Origin: a virus
Direction: 5' to 3' (one strand)
Virus record (IMG/VR): IMGVR_UViG_3300041409_000113
Location: 1 to 36,309 of that record
Length of the DNA stretch: 36,309 bases
The notes beneath the pieces are model-generated. The model searched no databases. It worked only from the letters and a program-made list of their open reading frames with translations, and was not told the DNA's origin. Below are positions 1 to 7,225 of the stretch, piece by piece. Within the stretch, counting starts at the first letter, position 1. Every line of letters begins with the position of its first letter. Made by a program: the position numbers and the translations under genes.

Positions 1-12
1 GAGGCGGGTCAT
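1..12 (-). CDS. Start of a leftward gene, cut by the window edge
   Basis: Only the first four codons (M-T-R-L) are inside the window, read leftward from an ATG at 12-10. A good Shine-Dalgarno (GGAGGAG on the minus strand, within 13-23) lies just upstream, so the start is credible. It follows the repressor gene in the same direction with a 30-base gap and is probably co-transcribed with it. In temperate phages this position often holds an integrase or another lysogeny gene, but nothing in four codons shows which. Confidence 0.55.
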
Positions 13-42
13 GGATCTCCTCCGGGACTTCGGTGTCCGTTG

Positions 43-363
43 TTACCGATCAGTATCCCGACCTGTCTCCCGGCTGTTATCGGCGCCCCCACCCACATTC
101 CGCGGCGGCGCGTCCAGCTCATCTGACATGGGCAGCAAGTCCCCGAGCGGCCGATCCAGCCACTCGGCTAGCGCGTAGAGCTCGTGCGGGAAGAAAGGCC
201 GCCGGCCGGTCAGCTTTTTGCTGACCGCCGACTGCTCGATGCCGAGGAGTTCGGCGAGTTGGGTCTGGGTGCGACGCGTGTCCCCCGCGTACTTCATGTA
301 CCACGCGACACGCCCACCGATGGCCCTGTTGAGGGTCGTGACGTCGTCACGGTTCGTGTCCAT
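43..363 (-). CDS. XRE-family HTH repressor-like protein
   Basis: A 106-residue protein with a Cro/C1-type helix-turn-helix at about residues 32-53 (TQTQLAELLG then IEQSAVSKKLTG) and a short hydrophobic region after it (ELYALAEWLDRPLGDLLP). The C-terminal 25 residues are polar and look disordered. It is divergent from the regulator at 451 across an 87-base intergenic region with inverted repeats, the classic layout of a phage immunity switch, so it is the best candidate for the lysogeny repressor. A -10-like TAGATT ends 6 bases before the ATG and no Shine-Dalgarno is seen, so the mRNA is probably leaderless. The fold is clear; the repressor role is inferred from position. It lacks the cleavage domain of LexA-like repressors. 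Confidence 0.85.
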   Translation of the reverse strand: MDTNRDDVTTLNRAIGGRVAWYMKYAGDTRRTQTQLAELLGIEQSAVSKKLTGRRPFFPHELYALAEWLDRPLGDLLPMSDELDAPPRNVGGGADNSRETGRDTDR

Positions 364-369
364 GAGGCC

Positions 370-399
370 AATCTAGGACATACCGGACAGATGCGTCCA
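370..399 (-). promoter_or_regulatory. Leftward repressor promoter (predicted, leaderless)
   Basis: Read leftward, TGGACG (394-399) and TAGATT (370-375) are separated by 18 bases and match the sigma-70-type -35 and -10 consensus at 4 of 6 positions each. The -10 ends 6 bases before the ATG at 363, so transcription should start at or next to the A of the start codon. Confidence 0.5.
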
Positions 400-440
400 C
401 ACGGCGTGTCGTGGTTGACGGTTTAGTCCGCTCCGTCCTA
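374..440. promoter_or_regulatory. Paired inverted operator-like repeats of the immunity switch
   Basis: TAGGAC-N4-CGGAC occurs at 374-388 on the plus strand and again, inverted, at 426-440. Each copy overlaps or touches the -10 of one divergent promoter. Between them lie GGAC-AGATGC-GTCC (385-398) and the 11-base palindrome ACACGGCGTGT (399-409). The symmetry suggests binding sites for the repressor and/or the protein at 451, so one regulator could shut both promoters. Confidence 0.5.
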
Positions 441-444
441 CGTT
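415..444 (+). promoter_or_regulatory. Rightward early promoter (predicted, leaderless)
   Basis: TTGACG (415-420) and TACGTT (439-444) are 18 bases apart. The -35 matches TTGACA at 5 of 6 positions. The -10 ends 6 bases before the ATG at 451 and no Shine-Dalgarno precedes that ATG, so the first gene of the rightward transcript is probably translated from a leaderless mRNA. Confidence 0.55.
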
Positions 445-450
445 CCCTTC

Positions 451-642
451 ATGACGCAGCGGACTACTCCTCCCGCACCGGACTACCTCACTCCGGGCCA
501 GGCGGCGGCCATCGCGCACGTCACCGTCCGGACGATCCATCGCTACGGCACCAGCGGACTACTCGCGTTCGTGACGCTCCCGTCCGGCCACCGCCGCTAC
601 GTCCGCGATGACGTCGAAGCCCTCCTGAACACCGCCGCCTGA
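451..642 (+). CDS. MerR/excisionase-like HTH protein
   Basis: A 63-residue protein that is almost entirely one winged-helix DNA-binding domain of the MerR/Xis superfamily. The recognition region LTPGQAAAIAHVTVRTIHRY spans residues 13-32, and the wing-like GHRRY (46-50) is followed by VRDDVEALL. Such single-domain proteins act as phage excisionases or as Cro-like early regulators. Its position, divergent from the repressor and first in the rightward transcript, fits either. Excisionase versus Cro role cannot be decided from this sequence. Confidence 0.85.
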   Translation: MTQRTTPPAPDYLTPGQAAAIAHVTVRTIHRYGTSGLLAFVTLPSGHRRYVRDDVEALLNTAA

Positions 643-645
643 CGC

Positions 646-740
646 CCGGCGGCGACTGCTCAGACCAGCCGCCGCCGGTGCAAGACCCCAGCACCACACG
701 CCGAAGGCCGCCCCATCCCTGCCAGGAACTACGGGCGGCC
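646..740 (+). terminator. Two strong hairpins before the early operon (possible attenuator)
   Basis: This 119-base gap holds two perfect inverted repeats: CCGGCGGCG (646-654) with CGCCGCCGG (670-678), loop 15; and GGCCGCCC (706-713) with GGGCGGCC (733-740), loop 19. Neither has a T-run. The second ends 21 bases before the ATG of the clamp gene. They could end or attenuate transcripts from the early promoter, or be targets of an antiterminator; the function is inferred from structure only. Confidence 0.5.
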
Positions 741-761
741 CTCAACAAGAAGGAGTATCAC

Positions 762-1421
762 ATGTCGACCACCTGGACAGCCGCCCCTCAGGACGTCGAG
801 CGGCTGATCTCTGCCGTGACGCCGCACGTGGAGTCCGACGGGTATTACCCGGCGCTCAACTGCGTGCATGTCGAGCTGACTGCCGACACGTTCCTTGCGG
901 TGGCCACCGACCGCTACACGCTCGGCATCTCCTGGTCCGCTCTGGAGGAGTGGAACAAGGAGGCCGAGTCGGTCGAACCGCTGTCGGCCAACATCCACGC
1001 CCGCGACCTGCGTCGCCTGTTCACCTTCCTCAAGCCGCACAAGAAGCTCGCGGCGACCTGGACCCTCACCGAGGAAGCGCTCACCGTGACTGCTGGCGGC
1101 GAGTCCCTGTCGGTGCGGCCCGTCATCGTCGACTTCGTCAAGTGGCGCGGTCTGCTTCCGAAGCTGATTGACAGGGCCAACGCTGCCGTGCCCGCGATGG
1201 CCTTCGACCCGATCCGCGTGGGCGCGTTCAACCAGTCGGCCAAGGCCCTCGGTGAGCGGCTGATGTCCTGGCAGTTCGGTGGAGCGGCCACCGACGCTCC
1301 AGTCGTCCGTATCGGCGAGAACTTCGTGGGCGTCCTCATGCCCGTCCGAATCCCGGACGAGCTTCCCACTCTGGACCTCTCCGCCATCGGCATCGAGGGT
1401 CCCTCGGCGGTGGCGGCATGA
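762..1421 (+). CDS. Short DnaN-like sliding clamp
   Basis: A 219-residue protein resembling the beta sliding clamp. The stretch LTADTFLAVATDRYTLG (about 43-59) matches the DnaN strand-turn around the 'ATDGxRL' motif, and VGVLMPVRI near the C-terminus matches the terminal MPMRL-type strand of DnaN. At about 220 residues it is much shorter than the roughly 365-residue three-domain bacterial clamp. A clamp of this size would need a different oligomer to encircle DNA, or may act as a decoy or modifier of the host clamp. The start is fixed by AAGGAG 7 bases before the ATG. First gene of the early operon. Confidence 0.7.
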   Translation: MSTTWTAAPQDVERLISAVTPHVESDGYYPALNCVHVELTADTFLAVATDRYTLGISWSALEEWNKEAESVEPLSANIHARDLRRLFTFLKPHKKLAATWTLTEEALTVTAGGESLSVRPVIVDFVKWRGLLPKLIDRANAAVPAMAFDPIRVGAFNQSAKALGERLMSWQFGGAATDAPVVRIGENFVGVLMPVRIPDELPTLDLSAIGIEGPSAVAA

Positions 1422-1660
1422 ACGCCGACACCCGCGAACTCCACCTGCTGGACCTGTACCCCTCGGTCCCGACCCGCTACGAGCGCCCGAACCGTCTGCG
1501 TCGTCTCGCCCGCCGGGTCCTCAACTCCCCCGCCGCCGGCCACCTGCGGGCCGCTACCGGTGCCGCGTTCTGGCCCGCGGTCTGTGCGTCCGGTGTCGTC
1601 CTCGCCTTCGTGGTCCTCGCGTCGCTGCAGGCCCTGACTCCCGTCACGGCGATCCGATGA
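1418..1660 (+). CDS. Small membrane protein, unknown function
   Basis: An 80-residue protein with a basic N-terminal half (many Arg, residues 20-45) and one hydrophobic segment near residues 50-71 that should cross the membrane, leaving a very short tail. Its ATG overlaps the clamp stop by 4 bases. No recognised family. Confidence 0.65.
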   Translation: MNADTRELHLLDLYPSVPTRYERPNRLRRLARRVLNSPAAGHLRAATGAAFWPAVCASGVVLAFVVLASLQALTPVTAIR

Positions 1661-1977
1661 GCCGCGTCGTCTGGACCCGGTCCATGTGCGACACCCGACC
1701 GCGAATCCACCGAGTGGACGCGCCCAGGCTCCGCCCGGCCAACGTCGACGAGCAGCTGCTGTACGGCTTCGTCCCGGAAGGCGAGCAGCGGACCGAGGTC
1801 GCCACGACGACCTGTGGCATCGCGATCACGATCTGGCTGGAGGAGCCCGACCCCAGTGGCCGCTGGTACCGGTCGGTGCGTTACGAGGACCTCGGCGTCA
1901 GCCTGCTCGTCCGCCACGCGGACGCGATCGGTGGCCGCCGCTGCAAGAAGTGCTGGCCCGTGGACGGTGCGCAGTGA
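1657..1977 (+). CDS. Hypothetical protein with a C-terminal CxxC
   Basis: 106 residues, starting at an ATG that overlaps the preceding stop. The C-terminal CKKCW and an earlier Cys in TTTCG could make a small metal site. The central part reads like a mixed alpha/beta domain (CGIAITIWLEEP, YRSVRYEDLG). No family recognised. Confidence 0.6.
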   Translation: MSRVVWTRSMCDTRPRIHRVDAPRLRPANVDEQLLYGFVPEGEQRTEVATTTCGIAITIWLEEPDPSGRWYRSVRYEDLGVSLLVRHADAIGGRRCKKCWPVDGAQ

Positions 1978-2123
1978 TGGCCCTCGCGCTGGCCTTCTTC
2001 TGGCTGGCTGCCGCTGTCTCGGTCGGTGTGCTCATCGGCCGCGGGATCCGTCTGGCGGATGAGCGCGAGGTCCGCCCGGAACAGCCCCTGCCCGCGTACG
2101 TCCCCTTCGAGGAGTCCGCATGA
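1977..2123 (+). CDS. Small single-pass membrane protein
   Basis: 48 residues starting at ATG 1977, which overlaps the upstream TGA by one base. Residues 2-23 (ALALAFFWLAAAVSVGVLIG) form one transmembrane helix, followed by an acidic, proline-containing tail. It is the second tiny membrane protein within 700 bases. Function unknown. Confidence 0.6.
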   Translation: MALALAFFWLAAAVSVGVLIGRGIRLADEREVRPEQPLPAYVPFEESA

Positions 2124-2686
2124 GCGCCCTATTGGTCTACAAGAACGACCGCCCCGAGGTCATGGCCTGGTCGGTCGACATCCGAGCCCGAGAGAAGGCC
2201 GTCACCGCCGCGCGGTTCGAGTGGATGAACGCGATCTACAACGCGCACGGCGTGCCTGACCCCGAGCCGTACGACAAGCACGTCCGCAGCGCCTGGGTCC
2301 GCAACGGCGGCGCGTTCATCGGACTGTCGTGGCCACGCGAGCTCGACGGCAACCTGCCCGACGGCTGGTTTCGGCCGGTCAAGGAGCAGCACCTGGTGCG
2401 TCCGCGCGGCGACTCGCGCGGCAAGAAGATCATCGCGGAGATGCGGCAGTTCGACCGCCCCGACGCCCGGCGTGAGCTGGAGAAGCGGTTCGGGATGCAC
2501 GGCCGAACCTTCGCCAGGGCGGGCCTCTACTCGTGCGGGATCAGCTACCAGGACGACGGCGTCTGGGTGACGTGGGCCAGCACTGACGTGGCCAAGGAAC
2601 CGTGGACCGAGAAGCTCGCCGACCACGGCTGGGTCCGCGTCCCACTGGTCGAGTACATCGAGCGCTTCGGCGAGGACGCGCTGTGA
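2120..2686 (+). CDS. Hypothetical phage protein
   Basis: 188 residues, soluble, with many aromatic residues (GGAFIGLSWPREL, DGVWVTWASTDV). ATGA overlap with the gene before. It looks like a real folded domain, but no family was recognised and no catalytic motif is evident. Confidence 0.65.
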   Translation: MSALLVYKNDRPEVMAWSVDIRAREKAVTAARFEWMNAIYNAHGVPDPEPYDKHVRSAWVRNGGAFIGLSWPRELDGNLPDGWFRPVKEQHLVRPRGDSRGKKIIAEMRQFDRPDARRELEKRFGMHGRTFARAGLYSCGISYQDDGVWVTWASTDVAKEPWTEKLADHGWVRVPLVEYIERFGEDAL

Positions 2687-2838
2687 CCGCCAACCCGGCC
2701 CCCGGTTCCACCTGCGGTCGCCACTGTGCGGCCTGCGCACACCCCGAGGGCTTGACCCCGCAACGGGCCGTCGCCCACTGGCGCGTCGAGCACCAGCGGC
2801 AGTCCCTCCCCCACTGCACCCATGGAGGCACGTCATGA
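2683..2838 (+). CDS. Small Cys/His-rich protein
   Basis: 51 residues from a GTG that overlaps the previous stop (GTGA). CGRHCAAC, followed by two His in a helix (VAHWRVEH) and a later CTHGG, suggests a zinc finger. One of several short zinc-binding-like proteins in this operon. Confidence 0.55.
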   Translation: MTANPAPGSTCGRHCAACAHPEGLTPQRAVAHWRVEHQRQSLPHCTHGGTS

Positions 2839-3293
2839 GCGCCGCCTACGAAATCGCCGCTAGGCGCGTACTGGAGCGATCGATCATCGACCCGTCCTCC
2901 GGATGCGTCCGATACGGCGGGTCCATCGACGGCGGCGGTTACGGCTGCATCACGGTCCCGGGTCTCGGCACCAAGGGCGCGCACCGGGTCACCTTCATCG
3001 CTGCGACCGGGCAGCCCATTCCCGAGGGGCTGGCGCTGGACCACCTCTGTCACACGAACTGCGACTGTCCCGGCGACGCGAGCTGCCCTCACCGACTGTG
3101 CGTCAACCCGAGTCATCTGGAGCCGGTCACTCCACAGGAGAACGTGCGCCGTCAGTGGAGATCCCGCAAGACGCACTGCGTCCACGGCCATCCGTTCGAC
3201 GAGGACAACACCTACATCGGACCCAACGGCCGACGTGGCTGCCGTGCCTGCATCCGGCGGCGGGTCGCGCAGTACAAGAGGAGGACGGCATGA
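2835..3293 (+). CDS. HNH endonuclease
   Basis: 152 residues. The HNH core is LALDHLCH at about 66-73, then a Cys-rich insert (C72, C76, C78, C84, C89) and CVNPSHLEPVTPQEN (89-103), the typical ending of this HNH subfamily. A second CxxC-like pair near the C-terminus (C114 region and CRACIRRR) suggests an extra DNA-binding zinc element. Such genes in phage early operons are usually mobile homing-type nucleases. It is set neatly into the operon with ATGA overlaps at both ends rather than interrupting another gene. Confidence 0.85.
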   Translation: MSAAYEIAARRVLERSIIDPSSGCVRYGGSIDGGGYGCITVPGLGTKGAHRVTFIAATGQPIPEGLALDHLCHTNCDCPGDASCPHRLCVNPSHLEPVTPQENVRRQWRSRKTHCVHGHPFDEDNTYIGPNGRRGCRACIRRRVAQYKRRTA

Positions 3294-3730
3294 GCATCAC
3301 CCGAGACGACGTCGCGGACCTGCGCGAAGGCGACGTCGTGGAGTTGACGAGCACGACCTGGCCTGACGGAGCGGTCCGCGGCCGGTTGCGGAACGACGGG
3401 CTGTACAAGTCGCTCGTCCTCAAGTCGCCCTGCGGTGAAGAGTCCTACGTGATCCGCAACGCGCAGGGGGACCCGTCGTGTGCGGATCAGCGCAGCCTCA
3501 CCGTCGTCTCCCGCGCCCCGCGCCCGCTGTACGTCAACCACCCGCGCACCGAGCCGAGTTGCGGGGACGTGTTCCAGCCCGAGTTCAGTCAGTGGCCGAT
3601 CTGGGTCGCGGGGCATGACCGCATCGCCGAGCACAAGTCGGCCGAAAGCTGCCGCTGGATCGGCCCGGGGAGCCTCCCCGCCCACCTCCGCCTCCTGGTC
3701 GACGGCGAGACCGGGCAGGTCGTCCCGTGA
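3290..3730 (+). CDS. Hypothetical protein
   Basis: 146 residues from ATG 3290. The N-terminal half (EGDVVELTS, RGRLRND, KSLVLKSPCG) looks like a small beta-barrel. The rest is proline-rich with scattered Cys (C61, C69, C92). No family recognised. Confidence 0.6.
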   Translation: MSITRDDVADLREGDVVELTSTTWPDGAVRGRLRNDGLYKSLVLKSPCGEESYVIRNAQGDPSCADQRSLTVVSRAPRPLYVNHPRTEPSCGDVFQPEFSQWPIWVAGHDRIAEHKSAESCRWIGPGSLPAHLRLLVDGETGQVVP

Positions 3731-3900
3731 CCCGCTCCCTGACCGTCGCCCTCACCGGTGCCGTCATCCGCGAGGTCTCCCACGCCCTGCACAAGCTGGC
3801 GGACGCGATGGACCCGGCCGGGAACGTGGGCCAGGCGTGGGGACCGCGGCCGACGATCGTCCCGGATCACGTGCCGGACGCCTGGTCGGTGAAGTGGTGA
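3727..3900 (+). CDS. Short hypothetical protein
   Basis: 57 residues from GTG 3727 (GTGA overlap) to TGA 3898-3900. The N-terminal 25 residues form a likely amphipathic helix (VIREVSHALHKLADAMD); the rest is polar and proline-rich. Support is reading-frame fit and overlap with both neighbours. Confidence 0.5.
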   Translation: MTRSLTVALTGAVIREVSHALHKLADAMDPAGNVGQAWGPRPTIVPDHVPDAWSVKW

Positions 3901-4208
3901 GCGGCAAGTGCTTTTGCGGCCACCCCGGGCTGACGTACGAGGGGCCATTGGTCGACTGTGACGTTCACGGGCTCCCGTCAGCCGCGTTCGAAGCTGGCCG
4001 TCGCCTCGGTGCGCAGGAGGAGCGCGACCAGCAGCGGATCCGCGGCGACCTGTGTCGCTGGTGTCATCGGCAACCACAGCCGCAGCTTGGCGAGCGGCAC
4101 GCCGTCCCGCAGTCGCTCTGGGATGGCGACGTGGGCGAGCTGGTCTGCCTCAACGAGGCCGGGCGGCGACTCGCGCACGGCTATGCCGACCAGCCGGAGC
4201 CGTTCTGA
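3897..4208 (+). CDS. Hypothetical Cys-containing protein
   Basis: 103 residues from GTG 3897. CFCGHPG near the N-terminus, then CDVHG and later CRWCH (about 53-57), give the spacing of a treble-clef-like metal site. A GTG one codon earlier (3894) is also possible. No family recognised. Confidence 0.55.
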   Translation: MSGKCFCGHPGLTYEGPLVDCDVHGLPSAAFEAGRRLGAQEERDQQRIRGDLCRWCHRQPQPQLGERHAVPQSLWDGDVGELVCLNEAGRRLAHGYADQPEPF

Positions 4209-4390
4209 TGACCCCGGACGCCCTGGGTCCGCTGCTGGCCATGGCCTACGCCACCACCGTCGCCGACGCACACGACCTCGCCGCAGCCGCCGTCATGGCC
4301 GGTGCGACCGGTGCCGAAGCGAAGGCCGCCGTCGACGAGTGGCAGCAGATGCAGGCACGCGCCGTCCAGATCGTGAGGTCAGCCGCGTGA
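4208..4390 (+). CDS. Short alanine-rich helical protein
   Basis: 60 residues, ATG overlapping the previous TGA by one base. Almost entirely helical and Ala-rich (AHDLAAAAVMAGATGAEAKA). Function unknown. Confidence 0.5.
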   Translation: MTPDALGPLLAMAYATTVADAHDLAAAAVMAGATGAEAKAAVDEWQQMQARAVQIVRSAA

Positions 4391-4614
4391 GCGACACCGA
4401 GCGCGTCGAGATCCCCCGCTGCACCTGCTCGCACTCCCACGTCAACCACACCCGCGGCACCGGCAAGTGCTGGTCCGCCGTGTGCGCCTGCGCCGGATAC
4501 CGCGACCCCGTGGAGGCCGCCGTGCAGCGGCATCCCGCCGGCAAGGCGATCCCCGAGCACCTGGACACCAGTGACATCCAGGACTACCTCCGCCAGAAAG
4601 GCGAAATCCAGTGA
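4387..4614 (+). CDS. Small putative zinc-binding protein
   Basis: 75 residues from a GTGA overlap. The N-terminal part holds CTCSHSHVNH, then CWSAVCACAGY, a compact Cys/His cluster that could bind zinc. The C-terminal part is helical (SDIQDYLRQKG). Confidence 0.55.
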   Translation: MSDTERVEIPRCTCSHSHVNHTRGTGKCWSAVCACAGYRDPVEAAVQRHPAGKAIPEHLDTSDIQDYLRQKGEIQ

Positions 4615-4802
4615 GCAACGACCCCGACCTGATCGACCGACCCTGCTCCCGCTGCGAGGGCTGCGGCCAGATCGCCAACAGCGACGAAGGCGAGCCGTGG
4701 ACGTTCTGGATGAACCTGCCGCTCAAGTCGGCGCTGGCCGTCACGCTCGGACTTGTCAAGCCGGTCACCTGCCCTCAGTGCGACGGCGAGGGGCAGCAGT
4801 GA
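4611..4802 (+). CDS. Small zinc-ribbon-like protein
   Basis: 63 residues from GTG 4611. Two CxxC knuckles (CSRCEGCG at about 12-19 and CPQCDGEG at the end) bracket a hydrophobic middle, the pattern of a DnaJ-type zinc ribbon. It lies directly before the recombination exonuclease, overlapping its GTG. Confidence 0.6.
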   Translation: MSNDPDLIDRPCSRCEGCGQIANSDEGEPWTFWMNLPLKSALAVTLGLVKPVTCPQCDGEGQQ

Positions 4803-5683
4803 CCGACATCAAGCCCGGCATCTACGACGACCTCGACGAGAACGAGTACCACCGCGACCCGGCCCTGTCGGCTTCCGGTGCGAAGCGGCTCCTGCCCCCC
4901 AACTGCCCCGCCCTGTTCAAGCACGACCGGGACAACGGCGGCCGACCCAACAAGCGCGCGTTCGACGTGGGTCACGCAGCCCACGCCGCGGTCCTCGGTG
5001 TGGGCCTCGAAGTGGTCATCGTCCAGAAGGTCACCAAAGACAAGCAGCGGGTCGACGCCGAGGACTACGCGACCAAGAGCGCGCAGGAGCACCGCGACGC
5101 GATCTACGCCGAGGGCAAGTGCCCGATCCTCGCCAAGGAAAAGGTCGCGGTCGACGCGATGGCCTTGGAGATCCGTCGCCACCCGATCGCGTCCAAGCTG
5201 CTCGACCCTGAGCACGGGCGACCAGAGGTGTCCGCGTTCTGGCACGACGAGCAGCGCGGCATCGACCGTCGCTCCCGCTTCGACTGGCTGCCCCACACCG
5301 ACGGCGGCCAGCTCATCGTGCCGGACTACAAGACGACGGCCAGCGCCGAACCCCACGCGTTCGCCAAGTCGGTCTTCAAGTTCGGCTACGACATTCAGGA
5401 CGTCTTCTACACGGACGCCGTGCGCGCCGCTGAGATCGCCGAGGACGTCGCCTTCCGGTTCATCGCGCAGGAGACCACCGCGCCGTACCTCATCACCATC
5501 CACGAGCTCGACGACGTAGCTCTCGCTCTTGGCCGGGCGCGTGTGGACGAGGCGTGCTCCGTCTTCCGCGAGTGCACCGAGACGGACACCTGGCCCGGCT
5601 ACTCGGACGGCATCGAACTCATCGGCCCGCCGTCATGGCTGGCAGAGCAATACGGACTCGACGACATGGAAATGGTGGCCTGA
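4799..5683 (+). CDS. RecE-like PD-(D/E)XK exonuclease
   Basis: 294 residues from GTG 4799. It resembles the C-terminal exonuclease domain of RecE and related phage recombination nucleases. An N-terminal helical region ALSASGAKRLL is followed by the conserved GHAAHAAVLG (58-67). Acidic active-site candidates are E143, D162 (RFDWL) and D176/K178 in VPDYKTT. A helical C-terminal part (residues 190-240) includes a QDVFYTDAV segment like the Q-containing helix of RecB-family nucleases. These enzymes resect double-stranded ends to give 3' tails for phage-encoded annealing. The next sizeable gene (5878) is a likely partner. Confidence 0.85.
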   Translation: MTDIKPGIYDDLDENEYHRDPALSASGAKRLLPPNCPALFKHDRDNGGRPNKRAFDVGHAAHAAVLGVGLEVVIVQKVTKDKQRVDAEDYATKSAQEHRDAIYAEGKCPILAKEKVAVDAMALEIRRHPIASKLLDPEHGRPEVSAFWHDEQRGIDRRSRFDWLPHTDGGQLIVPDYKTTASAEPHAFAKSVFKFGYDIQDVFYTDAVRAAEIAEDVAFRFIAQETTAPYLITIHELDDVALALGRARVDEACSVFRECTETDTWPGYSDGIELIGPPSWLAEQYGLDDMEMVA

Positions 5684-5684
5684 G

Positions 5685-5876
5685 ATGAAGCTGACCCACT
5701 GCCCCGAAGCGTGGCACGCCGGGCTGTACGCCGGGCTACTGCACGAGTGCCGGTTCGAAGCCGGGCATCGCGGATGGCATCGAGACGAATCCGGTGACCT
5801 GTCATGGGGCGGCAAGCTGACCGCCGCCGAGCGCAAGCTCGCTGCCGAGCTCCGGTCGCAGACGGCGGCGATCTGA
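5685..5876 (+). CDS. Short hypothetical protein
   Basis: 63 residues from ATG 5685, two bases after the exonuclease stop. It is His/Trp-rich in the first half (CPEAWHAGLYAG, GHRGWHRDESG), with a helical C-terminus. Conserved-looking but not recognised. Confidence 0.55.
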   Translation: MKLTHCPEAWHAGLYAGLLHECRFEAGHRGWHRDESGDLSWGGKLTAAERKLAAELRSQTAAI

Positions 5877-5877
5877 C

Positions 5878-6495
5878 ATGGACCTGACCGACACGATCAT
5901 CCCGAAGTCCGACCAGCTCAACGCCGAGGATCTCCTCACCGGCCCGCGCACCGTCACCATCACCGAGGTTCGCCGGGGTAGTGACGAGCAGCCCGTGAAC
6001 ATCCACCTCGCGGAGACTCCCGGCCGCCCCTTCCGACCGAGCAAGACGGTCCTCCGCATCCTCGTCGCCGCCTGGGGCAAGGACAGCGACGCCTACGTGG
6101 GCCGACGCCTCACCATCTACCGCGATCCCGAGGTGCGCTTCGCAGGACTCGACGTTGGCGGCATCCGCGTCTCGGCCATGAGCCACATCGCGAAGCCGCT
6201 CAAGCTTGCGCTGACGGTCTCCAAGGGCAAGAAGGCCCCCTACGTCATCCAGCCCCTCGCCGACGAGCCACCCGCGACCGCCGGCATCACCGACCGGCAG
6301 ATCGAGCAGCTTGCCGCAGCGTTCCGGGCCGCAAACATCACCGACCGCGACGCAGGACTGGCGTACCTCTCGCAGACCGCCGGCCGCGAGGTGGCGTCAT
6401 CCAAGGAGCTCACCGAACCCGAGGCGTCTGCGGTCCTCAAGGCCCTCGCCGACAGCCAGCCCGCCGAGCCGACACTGCCGGACGGTGCGGCGTGA
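5878..6495 (+). CDS. Phage recombination-associated protein (RecE partner, putative)
   Basis: 205 residues. Residues 1-120 form a beta-rich domain (TVTITEVRRGSDEQPVNIHL, LTIYRDPEVRFAGLDVGGIR). Residues 138-195 are a helical module with ITDRQIEQLAAAF, AGLAYLSQTAGR and SSKELTEPEASAVL. That module recalls the C-terminal helical domain often found on phage RecT/ERF-type proteins and their neighbours. Position directly after the exonuclease supports a role in recombination or single-strand DNA handling, but the N-terminal domain is not recognisably RecT, ERF or SSB. Role inferred from context. Confidence 0.6.
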   Translation: MDLTDTIIPKSDQLNAEDLLTGPRTVTITEVRRGSDEQPVNIHLAETPGRPFRPSKTVLRILVAAWGKDSDAYVGRRLTIYRDPEVRFAGLDVGGIRVSAMSHIAKPLKLALTVSKGKKAPYVIQPLADEPPATAGITDRQIEQLAAAFRAANITDRDAGLAYLSQTAGREVASSKELTEPEASAVLKALADSQPAEPTLPDGAA

Positions 6496-6716
6496 GTGAG
6501 TCCTGGACCACCACCCACGGTGACCGAGTGTCCGTGTTCCCCCGTCGCCTCCTGACGCGCCTCACGGGCCGACTGCGGGGCACGTCGTGGCACTGGAACG
6601 TCACAGCCGCCAACGGGGAGATCGTCGAGTGGGGTGAGGCGTACCAGCGGCGCATCGACGCCGTCACCGCCGCCGAGCGCCACCACCCGCGGGTCGAGAT
6701 CGGTGAGCAGTCGTGA
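6492..6716 (+). CDS. DUF1508/YegP-like small protein
   Basis: 74 residues from GTG 6492. The motif WHWNVTAANGEIVEWGEAY followed by a helix with paired basic residues (QRRIDAVTAAERHH) fits the short YegP/DUF1508 fold, which pairs a W/F-x-W strand with an NGE turn. Function of the family is unclear. Confidence 0.5.
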   Translation: MSESWTTTHGDRVSVFPRRLLTRLTGRLRGTSWHWNVTAANGEIVEWGEAYQRRIDAVTAAERHHPRVEIGEQS

Positions 6717-7225
6717 CCCTCACCGTCATCGGCGTCGACCCGTCGATCTCCGCAACCGGGCTCGCCCTCTCCGACGGATCACTCATCACCGTCGGCGGCA
6801 AGGCAGACCGCGGTGACGAACGGCTCCTCGACATCGCCTGCCTCCTGGCCACCGCCATTAGCCGCGCAGACCTCGTCGTCATGGAAGACCTGCCCACCCA
6901 CGCCCACGGTGCCGGGATCACAGGCATGGTCCAGGGCGTCGTCCGGCTCATGTGCCTCCGGGCGTCCGTGCCCTACGTGCTCATCCCGCCCGCGACGCTC
7001 AAGAAGTTCGCCACCGGACGCGGCAACGCCACCAAGCCCGACATGCGCATGGAGCTGTTCCAGCGCACCGGCGTGGACGTCCGCGACGACAACCAGTGCG
7101 ACGCCTGGTGGCTCCGGGCGGCCGGGCTCCAGCACCTCGGGCAGCCCGTCGTCGAGATGCCAGCCGCGCACGTCAAGGCGCTCAGTGCGGTCACATGGCC
7201 GACCCTGCCGGCGGTGGCGGCATGA
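6713..7225 (+). CDS. RuvC-like Holliday junction resolvase
   Basis: 170 residues from GTG 6713. RNase H-fold resolvase of the RuvC type. The first catalytic Asp is D9 in VIGVDPSISATGLAL, E58 sits at the end of the second strand pair (LVVMEDLP), and C-terminal acids D126 and D130 occur in VRDDNQCDAWWL. ATLKKFATGRGNATKP matches the conserved basic DNA-contacting stretch. It would resolve four-way junctions and branched concatemers before packaging, working with the exonuclease module upstream. Confidence 0.88.
   Translation: MTLTVIGVDPSISATGLALSDGSLITVGGKADRGDERLLDIACLLATAISRADLVVMEDLPTHAHGAGITGMVQGVVRLMCLRASVPYVLIPPATLKKFATGRGNATKPDMRMELFQRTGVDVRDDNQCDAWWLRAAGLQHLGQPVVEMPAAHVKALSAVTWPTLPAVAA

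Noticed and set aside
678-1421. Longer clamp start at 678
   Set aside because: It would run through the hairpin leader, while AAGGAG is ideally placed for ATG 762.
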